Shown here piece by piece: positions 1-8,600 of a stretch of 11,264 nucleotides of DNA. The notes under the pieces were generated by a model, which was not told the origin of the DNA, searched no databases, and worked only from the letters and a program-made list of their open reading frames with translations. Source of the stretch: Ruminococcus callidus (GTDB taxonomy: Bacteria > Bacillota > Clostridia > Oscillospirales > Ruminococcaceae); the NCBI RefSeq assembly GCF_020709055.1, contig NZ_JAJFCK010000058.1, forward strand, positions 1 to 11,264. The letters run 5' to 3'. The position numbers and the translations under genes are program-made. The stretch's first letter is position 1. The number at the start of each line of letters is the position of its first letter.

Positions 1-55
1 TGCAACAAAATTTGCCGAAAAGACGTAGATAGACGCCTATGAACACGAGCTCTCA
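1..55. repeat. Left arm of 55-bp perfect terminal inverted repeat
   Basis: These 55 bases are the exact reverse complement of 11210-11264, and the match stops at base 56. The arm contains a short internal direct repeat, AGACG-TAGAT-AGACG (21-35), and a GAGCTC site (47-52). Its inner edge lies five bases past the stop codon of the GTPase gene, so the operon ends right at the repeat boundary. Because the match reaches the very ends of the window, the repeat may be longer than what is seen. It could be the edge of an insertion sequence, an inversion site or another dispersed repeat. Confidence 0.95.
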
Positions 56-60
56 TTATA

Positions 61-735
61 TTACGCTGAAATTTTTCGCGGGGAATCTGGCATATGATCG
101 ATGATCAGATCATACAGCTTATCGATGTGATAGCGGTATCTCGCCGAATAGTACACAGGTCTACACAGGCGGATTCCCGTAGATTCGTAAATTCTCCGCT
201 TCAGGGAATCGGCTCTTTCCTCCAGATATGCTTTAAGGACAGCATCCGGACAGTTGTGCCGGGCATCCCAGTGTCTGCCCTTCATGGCAAAATCCGCCTG
301 ATTCAGCGCCACCAGAATCCGGTCTGCCGGAAGATTGCCACGCAGCACGTGCTCCATCAGATTCAGCGTTGTTCCGATGTCCCGTGTGCCGGCTTCGACA
401 ATAATCACTGCCATATCCAGAAAATAAAACCGCTCGTGATGCGTCCGCAAAAGCAGATCTGTGATCTTCTTGGCGTGTGCGACATCCCGCTGAATGCCGT
501 CGCCCAAGCCCGGCGTATCCCAGAAACGCATCTGGTCGGTCAAGCTATAGGCTGACAGCTCCATGGTCTCCGGATCCACACCCTCTCCCACTTTGGCAAC
601 CACCTTGTCAAAGAAGCTGTTCAGCGTGGACGATTTTCCGGCACCCGTTGCGCCTGTCACCATCACATCCAGCGGATGAAAGCCGATCTTATGGATATGA
701 TTCTCAATGTCCTCTCTGCGATAATTCTCGTACAT
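61..735 (-). CDS. P-loop GTPase, YeeP/YfjP/MMR_HSR1-like
   Basis: This is a 224-residue TRAFAC-class GTPase with all the expected motifs. G1 (Walker A) is GATGAGKS at residues 28-35. A candidate G2 threonine is T57. G3 is DTPG at 73-76, G4 is NQAD at 145-148, and a G5-like SA is at 197-198. There is no transmembrane segment and no long C-terminal domain, so this is a compact GTPase domain with a short N-terminal extension. It recalls the small GTPases of unknown role found on prophages and islands (YeeP/YfjP/YkfA type). An in-frame ATG at 795 is possible. I prefer 735 because AGAAGG lies about 9 nt upstream of it and it follows the previous stop codon with a 1-nt gap, which implies translational coupling. 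It is the last gene of a four-gene operon and ends five bases before the terminal repeat. The substrate or partner is unknown; the coiled-coil proteins upstream are the obvious candidates. Confidence 0.88.
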   Translation of the reverse strand: MYENYRREDIENHIHKIGFHPLDVMVTGATGAGKSSTLNSFFDKVVAKVGEGVDPETMELSAYSLTDQMRFWDTPGLGDGIQRDVAHAKKITDLLLRTHHERFYFLDMAVIIVEAGTRDIGTTLNLMEHVLRGNLPADRILVALNQADFAMKGRHWDARHNCPDAVLKAYLEERADSLKRRIYESTGIRLCRPVYYSARYRYHIDKLYDLIIDHMPDSPRKISA

Positions 736-736
736 T

Positions 737-1051
737 TCAGGCTGCCTTCTTTCTCTGTTTTTTGACAGGTCTGTGCCGTTCCGGAATCTGCACATCCTCG
801 TGTTTCATTAAGTAACAGGTATTGGCACGAATCCGCTTCATAGCATTGAGCATGCCATGATCGTTATTCGCCCGCCGAAAATCAATGGCGACTTCATAGC
901 GCACGCCATTCCGATAAAAGTTCCAGGTACCTCGTCGGTACTTCTGACGAAAAAGATAGTACTCTTTTCCCGATGCAATCATATAAAAAGCCACAAATCC
1001 CTTTTGGGAGGTGTTGCGGCACTCAATCCATGTGGTTTTTTGCGGTTTCAT
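737..1051 (-). CDS. Small basic hypothetical protein (104 aa)
   Basis: I do not recognise this protein. It is rich in Lys, Arg and aromatic residues. A central stretch reads as alternating beta-like segments (FVAFYMIASGKEYYLF, then TWNFYRNGVRYEVAIDF). The tail is strongly basic (VKKQRKKAA). There is no signal peptide or membrane segment. The basic, aromatic surface could suit binding to nucleic acid or ribosome, but that is a guess. The start is well supported: AAGGAGGA lies 6 nt before the ATG and overlaps the stop codon of the gene upstream, which is 11 nt away. The GTPase start follows this stop by 1 nt, so the two are probably made in fixed proportion. Confidence 0.75.
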   Translation of the reverse strand: MKPQKTTWIECRNTSQKGFVAFYMIASGKEYYLFRQKYRRGTWNFYRNGVRYEVAIDFRRANNDHGMLNAMKRIRANTCYLMKHEDVQIPERHRPVKKQRKKAA

Positions 1052-1062
1052 GATATTCCTCC

Positions 1063-1920
1063 TTAGAACTTCGGGCAGAGCGTTTTCAGCTCGTCTAATG
1101 TCTTTTGATAAACTGAATTCGGATTGCCGGTTTGTTCTATGATATACGTGGAAACCAGCACTTGCAGCTTCCGGGCAATTTGTGCGTATTCCAGACTGCG
1201 GTTCACTGCAAGAGACTTTTCCAAACCGTCTAAAAGTGTGCGCTCTTCGGTCAGAATGGTTTCCACACAGGCGATTTTTGCGCTAACACTGTGCAGTTCC
1301 GCAATCTTTCCGCTGACCTGTACTCGATAATCTCTGGCATCCTCCAGATATGCATCGGCAGATTCTTTTCGGGCGTCTGCCGAGGTTTTTCCTAAGAGCG
1401 AATCAAATGCCATGTCTAAGAAACCTTGGAATTGCATCTCCGGTGCGGAAAAATTGTTCTGAAATATCCCGCTAATGCCTGTGCTTTGCACAGAGAGTTT
1501 TGACCGAATCCCTTGCAGCAGCTTCCGCTTTCTCCGCTGGCTCTCCTCGATGTGTGCATTTAACGCTGCGATCTCCTGATTCACCTGTTCGCAGGCACGA
1601 TTATACTTGGAGCGTTCCTGCTGTATGATTCTGTCCGCCTTCTCACGTTTTTCAAAAGAAGTCTGGTAGTCTTCGTTTCCTTTAAATACCATCTCCACAA
1701 CGCCGTCCGTCATGATCTCTTTTGCCTCTTCCCTGGCATCGTCAATCGCCTGTACTGTCTGTACCAGCGGATTGCTGCTCTCACGGTTGCGCTCTTTCAC
1801 ACGCTCCGGCAAATCTATCGACGGGATCTTGCTCTCACTGATGATAAATTTACCAAGAGAACCGCCTCCGCCGCCGAAAAGTCCGCCGCCAAAAATACCG
1901 CCTTTTCCAAAAAGTCCCAT
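1063..1920 (-). CDS. Gly-rich N-terminus plus coiled-coil protein (285 aa), unknown function
   Basis: The first 20 residues are almost only Gly and Phe/Leu/Ile (MGLFGKGGIFGGGLFGGGGG). After this come long charged helical stretches at about 83-140 and 183-240, rich in Glu, Lys, Arg and Gln with heptad-like spacing, so coiled coils are likely. Between them (145-180) is a more hydrophobic hinge with several Phe and Met. There is no classical signal peptide or transmembrane helix. The start is secure, with AGGAGG 8 nt before the ATG. It lies 20 nt after the 156-aa gene and 11 nt before the 104-aa gene. The Gly/Phe leader could insert into a membrane, mediate self-association or act as a flexible linker; the sequence alone does not decide. 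I assign no family. A structural or effector partner of the GTPase is an inference from the operon. Confidence 0.8.
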   Translation of the reverse strand: MGLFGKGGIFGGGLFGGGGGSLGKFIISESKIPSIDLPERVKERNRESSNPLVQTVQAIDDAREEAKEIMTDGVVEMVFKGNEDYQTSFEKREKADRIIQQERSKYNRACEQVNQEIAALNAHIEESQRRKRKLLQGIRSKLSVQSTGISGIFQNNFSAPEMQFQGFLDMAFDSLLGKTSADARKESADAYLEDARDYRVQVSGKIAELHSVSAKIACVETILTEERTLLDGLEKSLAVNRSLEYAQIARKLQVLVSTYIIEQTGNPNSVYQKTLDELKTLCPKF

Positions 1921-1940
1921 GATGATTTCCTCCTGTTTTT

Positions 1941-2411
1941 TTAATTTCTATGGCTGTCGCCGAGATACTGTAGATTCTGACTGTCCTGCAACAGATATTG
2001 CAGGAGATACTTGACCAGAGTGGCGACTTCCGCATCGATTTTTTCCTTGGTCAATAAGCCGGAGAGCTGACTGATGATAGCCATCCGCTCCTCTTTCTTA
2101 ATCAACAGTCTCCCCAGATACCGCTGGGTGTCCGCCTCGATCTGTGCGATCTGTATCCGAGCCAGCTGCCGTACCTTTTCCCGTTCGGTGCGCTGGATCT
2201 CCTGATTGACCGCCACATCCCGATAGGCATTGGTGCAGGCGGTGACGATTTGTCCCACATCCACTTTCAATGCGATCGGAACGGGCATACCGCCTGCCGC
2301 TGACATCGGCAAATCTGCAAGATCTGCACTCCGGGGCTTTTGTGCCGGAATGTCATCCAGCAGGCTGCTCTCCGCAAACAGACCGCCGTCCAGTAATTCC
2401 AAATGGTCCAT
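1941..2411 (-). CDS. Helical hypothetical protein (156 aa), first gene of the GTPase operon
   Basis: I do not recognise this protein. Residues 1-45 are acidic, then Pro/Ala/Gly-rich and probably disordered. Residues 48-148 look like continuous amphipathic helix with many Gln, Arg, Glu and Ile, and end in a Leu/Gln-rich segment (LVKYLLQYLLQ). There is no signal peptide or membrane helix. An upstream in-frame ATG at 2429 would add six residues, but the ribosome-binding site AAGGAGGA would then fall inside the coding region. That site is ideally spaced (6 nt) for the ATG at 2411, so I use 2411. Like the 285-aa protein it is mainly helical, and the two may form a hetero-oligomer; this is an inference. 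Confidence 0.78.
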   Translation of the reverse strand: MDHLELLDGGLFAESSLLDDIPAQKPRSADLADLPMSAAGGMPVPIALKVDVGQIVTACTNAYRDVAVNQEIQRTEREKVRQLARIQIAQIEADTQRYLGRLLIKKEERMAIISQLSGLLTKEKIDAEVATLVKYLLQYLLQDSQNLQYLGDSHRN

Positions 2412-2461
2412 ACGATTCCTCCTTTTCACAGCTTTGAGGGATGTTCCCCTGCTGTAAGTAT

Positions 2462-2493
2462 ATTGTACCGCAGGGCACGCATTTTGCTGTCAA
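2462..2493 (-). promoter_or_regulatory. Possible promoter of the four-gene GTPase operon
   Basis: Read on the minus strand, a perfect TTGACA (2493-2488) is followed by TACAAT (2467-2462). The spacer is 20 bp, longer than the usual 16-18, so this is only a candidate. It is in the right place, between the terminator of the giant gene and the first start codon at 2411. I saw no clear operator around it. Confidence 0.35.
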
Positions 2494-2543
2494 AATGATG
2501 TCCGTTTTTTTGTGCAGCAAATATCTTGTTGAAAATGTTCCGC

Positions 2544-2574
2544 AAAAAAATGCCCACAGGTTTCCCTGTGAGCA
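2544..2574 (-). terminator. Rho-independent terminator after the giant surface-protein gene
   Basis: On the minus strand a stem of about 10 bp (arms 2574-2565 and 2560-2551, one G-T wobble) closes on a GAAA tetraloop and is followed at once by seven T residues (2550-2544). It lies 47 nt after the stop codon at 2621. A second small hairpin, CCGCAG/CTGCGG at 2602-2616, sits just after the stop but has no T run. The terminator separates the tetR/surface-protein unit from the GTPase operon. Confidence 0.88.
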
Positions 2575-2620
2575 TCTTTGAAATGATTGCGTTTACAATT
2601 CCCGCAGAATCTGCGGTAGG

Positions 2621-5600
2621 TTATTTGCCGAGGTACGCCTGCGCTGCTGCATCATACAGATAGAGCGCTTTCATCAGCGTTTTCAGATTCTGGTTCGCAG
2701 AATCGCTGCCGAGCACGGCACGGGCATAGCACATGGGGCTATACGCAATCCCGCAACCGCCGACCGTTCCGGTTCGTGTGACGCCAAGGCTTCCCGCCGG
2801 AATGTTCCGATCCTCGGTGTAGTAGTATCCATCCTTTTCGATCAGATTATAACCGGTGAGATCCGTCCCCTCTGCCACCTTGAAATAGTGTCTGACCGTG
2901 GTTTCCGATTCCAGCAGCAGGCTGGAGCCATAATACGTGATGCCATCCGGAAGCGTTCCGCTCTTAGTCATGACATAGCCGGACAAGGTGTCCGCTGTGA
3001 TGTTCTGCATCTCTGCCGTTTCCGCAAGAGCGTCGCCATCGAAATATGCCTTGGCATACTCGCCGTATTGCAGCATTGCCTGTGCCAGTGCGACACTCTC
3101 CGCAGAATATGCGTCCGGATGCTCCGTCATATATGCCACGTACTCCTCCACCGAGTAGGTGAAAGCGCCCATGAGCGTACCGTCCGAGCAGTAAATGCTG
3201 GCCTGAATCGGCTGCGACACATCCTTTGCAGCGACACTGCACGAGAAGACATGATATTCGCTGCCGTCCTGCGATCGGATCTCGCCCTCAGAAACCGGAA
3301 GCACACATTTCTCCCGACCGGGCAAGCGCAGTTCCAGATAAGCGCCCGCATCGTCCGCTACCTCCGGCGACAGGCTGAGGTAGAGGTGCACGCCAATGGT
3401 TCCGTCCAGAGTGATAGAGCTGCCCTGCAATCTGGCAACGCCGTTGGCGTAAACTTCGCCGTTCTGGTAGACCGCTGCACCGCCGAGCTTCGGATAATCG
3501 TCCTCGCCGATGGTCTGCCCCCAGATGTCTCCGTTCTCGCCCTGGGAGAGCAGATATGCGACCTCGCCGGAACGCATCTCTTCTCTGGTTTTTCCGGCAA
3601 CCTGCTCGCTGTCAATCACATCACCCAAAACATCGCTGTCATAGTAGCAGTTTTCAATCTGTATACTATCTCTGCAAATCGCAGAAATATCCGACGATTC
3701 AATGACTTTCAAAGTGCCGACGCTACAGCAATTCTGAATCAGATTTCCACGGTTCAAAGCAATTCCATCATTTTCTTCGTCGTCTTCGTACGCATATACG
3801 ACGATACCAGCTGCCCCGTCATTTCCGGTGATTTTGCCACGGTTCATGCAGTTTTCGATGGTGCACTGAATGCTCACCGCACAGATACCGCCGGCAATTC
3901 TTCCCTGCAGCGTCGCCTGGTTCTCCACGCCGGAGATCACAGAATTCTTTGCACGCCCTGCAATACTGCCAATGCTGCTGCCGTATAATGTTGCAGCGAA
4001 ATAGGAGTCCGCAATGGTGAGATTCTTGACCTCAGCGCCATAAATCCCAGCGAACAGACCTGCATAGCCCGGTCCCTCATTGTACGCCTGATTGTTATAG
4101 TACAGGCCGCTGATGGAATGTCCCTGTCCGTCAAAGATACCGGTATAGGGACTGTCTTTTCCGATGGGAGTCCAGCCGATCATATCTCTGCCCACGCATG
4201 CCCCGTTGGAGTCCAGCACATTTTCGTTGACAGTGATGTCACAGGTCAGCACGGCATTTGCGCCAGTTTCGCCGCTGTCTACCAGCTTGGCAAATCCATA
4301 CAGATGCGCCACATTGGAGATCTCATAGACGCCGTCCACGCAAGGCGGTGTCACACAGCCATAACCGCACACGGTACAGATTCCGTCTGCATCCAAAGTG
4401 TGCGCCTGCTTCTCCCCCTCCGGCATGTCACGGCACGATTCATTCTGGCAAACCTGCCAGTGCGATTCTTCGTCGTAAATATAGCTGTAGCAGTGCTCCA
4501 GTTCCCGAATCTCCCACATCGCAGCAATAGAACGGGTTGTGTCCTTCATGTGGAAAACATCATCCAATGCGAGAAACTGCTCCGGTTCATCACGCGTCGC
4601 ATTGACACGCCAGCCGGCAAGGGTGTATTCCTCGTACATAGTATTCTCATGAGTCGGAACAGGGAAATCTGTGGCAACATTGTGGTCGCCAACCTGAAGC
4701 CGCCTTGTGACGTTCCGGCTGCCATCTTCGAAAATGCCATCATTGCCATAGAAGCGAACATCCGCTGCGGCAACTTCTGAAACCGGAGTCAGTGCGATTG
4801 GTTCTGTGGTCAAACTGATCTTGGCATTCTCGTCATTCAGATAATAGATATTGCCGCCGGCATCTTTCCAGCCGGCACAGCGCCACGTAAAGGAGCCGGA
4901 TTCCTTATCTTTCAGAATCGGGAAATCACTGACGCTGTGTTCTCCAAGAGGAAGTATCACGCTGTGCGTGAAATTAAAATTCTCTTCCAGCGGCAGATTG
5001 CCCGTTCCGCTTTTGAAATCTTCGTAGGTGTCAAAGCTCAGTTCCAGTCCCGTCAGTTCCCACTGTGCGGTAAATGTCACATCATCCTTCGGCGAGAAAG
5101 TGAATTCCTCGTCCAGCGAGTGTATGATGTCCTCGGTATCACGGCTATCCTTCCAGCCAGTGACTTCGTAGCGATACCGCTTCGAGAAGTGATTTGACAC
5201 CGGCGGCGGGATCAGATCGCCGTATTTGTACGTTCCTGCCGGCATCCACATGCTTCCTGGCACCTCACTCGTGTAATCGCCATAGATCCAGTTGCCGGTT
5301 TTCAGCTTGGCATGCGCCTTGTACGACCAGTGGGCAGTCAGCGTCTTTCCCTGCTTGGAAACCACAAATTCGTCGTTTTCGATTTTGTCGCCGTTCTCAT
5401 CGGTCCAGTAGTCCACGAAATATTTAACATCACCCTCTGCATCACGCCATGGTTTTGTATTGTAATACTTGGTGATTTCGCTGAGGGAGTAAGTGCCGTT
5501 ATCCAGTTCCCTGGTAAACTCCGTTTTTTGGGTTCCGTCAGTATTTCGGAAGTATCCGTTTTCACCCGCATTGAACGTGACAGTGTGTCCGTTATGCACT

Positions 5601-8600
5601 TCTCGAATGGTCATCGTTCTTTGATACCAAACGGTTTCGGCTTTCCCATTGGGATAATACGTATGCGTTGTCGTCGATGCCATCCACCGATAATAGAACA
5701 CCGTATATCCCGTTTCCGGATCAACATATCTGGTAGTCTTGTAGAGACCTTCAATATAAGCGTCCAGTTTCAGATAATCCGAATACACACCCTCAAAGGA
5801 ATAATGGTATCCGTCGGAGCCATCGCCTGTTGTGTTGTCCGTAATGAACGGCAGAACTTCATCCGGAAAGTCCAGCGGAATGGGCGATGCAATATCTTCA
5901 ACATTGACCTGAAGCTTCCTTGTTTCGCAAACTGCCCGCAAGGTCATATCTCCCCGAACCACAACGCCGTCCCTGGGGCCATAGTCGACAACGCCGTCAT
6001 TGTTGGAATCCCATCCCACAAAGGAAGTGACCTCATCTGCGTTTTCCGACTGAAATACAGAATAATCAAAATCGCCCCACCAGTAGTACATCGTGTAATA
6101 CATGCCCTGTGTAATCTTTGCACAGTAGCTGTCCAACTCCTGTGTCACGCCGTCTACCGTTCTCTTGAGCTTCGTTCCCTCTGCGGGCAAATAGGTCAGA
6201 TTCCGATAGACCTGACACTTCGGGCGGAAGTAACACTGTCTCTGAAGATACGACAAAGATTCGGTTTCATTGACACTCTGAAAACCATAGTAGCTATATG
6301 CCGAGCGTTCCCAGCCGAGGAACTCTGCATCTGCACTGGTCTGATCCAGTGCTTTCTGGAAACAGTCGACAGTGTCGCCGTCCAGAATGACCTTTTCCCC
6401 ATCCAGCAATACGTTTTTCCCGTCAAAGGTGAATTGCTGCAGGCTCTTGGCACTGAAAGATGCCACCTCTACATAGTCTCTTTGAGCCGTGTCATACGCC
6501 TGTACGTGAACCCTGATATCAGGCTGTTCATAGATTCCCCGATATACCAGGCCATCCGTTGTCGCATTTGGAAATACAAAATTATTATTTTTATCCTTGC
6601 CAATGTCCGATATGCCGTCGCCGTCCACGTCCCATCCTTCCAGATAACCTACGCTCTCAATAAAATAGGCGTTGTCCGGTGTCGTGATCGGCGAATCAAA
6701 CTTCATGGTAGAAGATGCGGAATATTCCTCGCCATCTTTTCCGTAGATAAATGTGACATTGCAATCGTTATAGCTTGCGGCATAGGTCTGCGTAAATGTG
6801 CTCTCCGGATTATAGTGGGTTTTCTTTCCGGTTTCTTCTGCCTTAAGATCATTGAAATAATTCTCGATCTGATTTTGCACCTGCTGTTCTGTTCCCTGAT
6901 ATACTTTCAATGACCGGCTGGGATCTTCTCCCATGGTGCTCCACTGATAATAATAGTTTTTCGGATTATCCGACAGCGCAGATATTGCCGACACATCCGT
7001 GCCCGCTGCATTGTCGTGGCCATCCCACTGTTTCAGCGCCGGTGTATTCAGGGCTGTCTCCGGCACAACCGGAATGTCGCCGGCAGCGCAGACACGCATG
7101 TCACCCTTCCAGCATCCTGCCAAGCTGTCGTAGTAGACAAAGCTGACATAAAACTGCTTCTTCTCTGCGTTACGATAATAAGCGGTGTCCTCTGTGAGAT
7201 ACACATCTTTTAGCGCACGGTCCATATCCGCAAAGCTTGCGACGTTGGATTCTGTGTCGGTATACAGCGCATCCTCCATCTGGTAGATGTGATCGTAACC
7301 GCCATGATACATGCTAAAGCTGAAATAGCCGACGCTCTCTCCCATGCGCACTTCCTTGGAATCCATTTCCCGGAGCGTGCCGTCGGGGAATTTGAGATAG
7401 TAAACCGCACGGAACGTCTTGCTGAAATCCGCAATGGAGTTGACTGCCAGATTCGGGTCTGCCCAGTATAGCTTGGTGGTAATGCACACATAGCCCTCGT
7501 CGTTGCTCTTGGCAGCGGTGAGCATGGGCACACTGCAATACAGGTCGATGGTTGCGACTCTTGTCTTTTGCTTCGACTTGCTTGCGTCAATGCTCAGCTG
7601 CATATTGCTGAATTGAAACGAGGAATCCGAGATATGCGGATAGAATTTCCCAAGGCTGCTGAGGGGGATATTCTCCACCAGCTCACCGGTTTTGAGGTCT
7701 AAGCAGGTCGTGCTCAAACCGCACACATCCGTGATATCCGCACTGTTGGTGTGCATGAAGTACTCGGCATTTCCGGTACCATTGATGCCACACGCCACAT
7801 AGCGATTGCCGAGAGAGAGCAGCTTCCACTTCTCATCCAGCAGCGTCACACCTGCCTCCACATCAAAGGTCTGCGATCGGGCGATCAATCGGATTTCCAG
7901 ATAGATGCCCATCTCCATATAGTAGCCGCCGGACAGCGACTTATTGACCTTGCCGGAATATTGCTGCGGCTTCGTGATCTCCAGACTCAGATAACCGTAC
8001 ACATCCACATACGTGCCCAGTTCCAGCGTGATTCCGACTTCTCCCAGTTTCCGGAGTCCGGTAAACGAGAGGGTCAGTTCGCCCTTTAAACCGGTTTTGA
8101 TGCCCAGATAACCGCAGGCATCCAGATTATAGGCATAGCGGTTCGCACCCACCAGTTCATTTTTATAGGACTGGATGCCCTCTCCCGTCTTTCCACGCAT
8201 ACCGATCTGTGTGGCATCCAGATAGCTGAAATTGCTGGTAATGCCGGCAGAGAGGTCAAATTTCAGCACATAGTTCAAGCCCAGATGCACAGTGAAAATC
8301 GGGAACTCCGGAATGACATAGAAATCCTTTCCCACCAGCTCCACATCACACAGGTCGATATATCCGCCGTCTGCGCCGATCATCTGCTGATACTTCTGCA
8401 CCATGTCGGCAGAGCTCAGGCTGCTGTTGATGCTGTCCGAGATGTCCGTCCAGTCACCGCCGTCTGTGCGCACCTGCACGCTGAAATCAAAGTTGCTTTG
8501 GGAGTACATGTTTGCAGCGTAGTCAAATGAGATCTTGCTGCCGTCCCACTCCTTATAGCCCTGCATGGTCACCTTGAGATATTCTGTGACATCCACCGCA

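Noticed and set aside
1..55. Intrinsic terminator for the GTPase operon
   Set aside because: Downstream of the stop at 61 I find no GC-rich hairpin followed by a T run; the only stem (GCAA/TTGC) is four base pairs.
2621..2680. Sortase (LPXTG) anchor at the C-terminus of the giant protein
   Set aside because: The end reads AAQAYLGK with no LPXTG, no hydrophobic segment and no basic tail.
2888..3988. 366-residue open frame on the plus strand
   Set aside because: It is antisense to the GLUG and C-terminal part of the giant protein. It looks like a by-product of GC-rich codon use, without recognisable motifs.
5312..6913. 533-residue open frame on the plus strand
   Set aside because: It lies antisense to the giant surface-protein gene, whose frame carries recognisable domains throughout. 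It has no ribosome-binding site or family features, and other antisense open stretches across this gene look the same.
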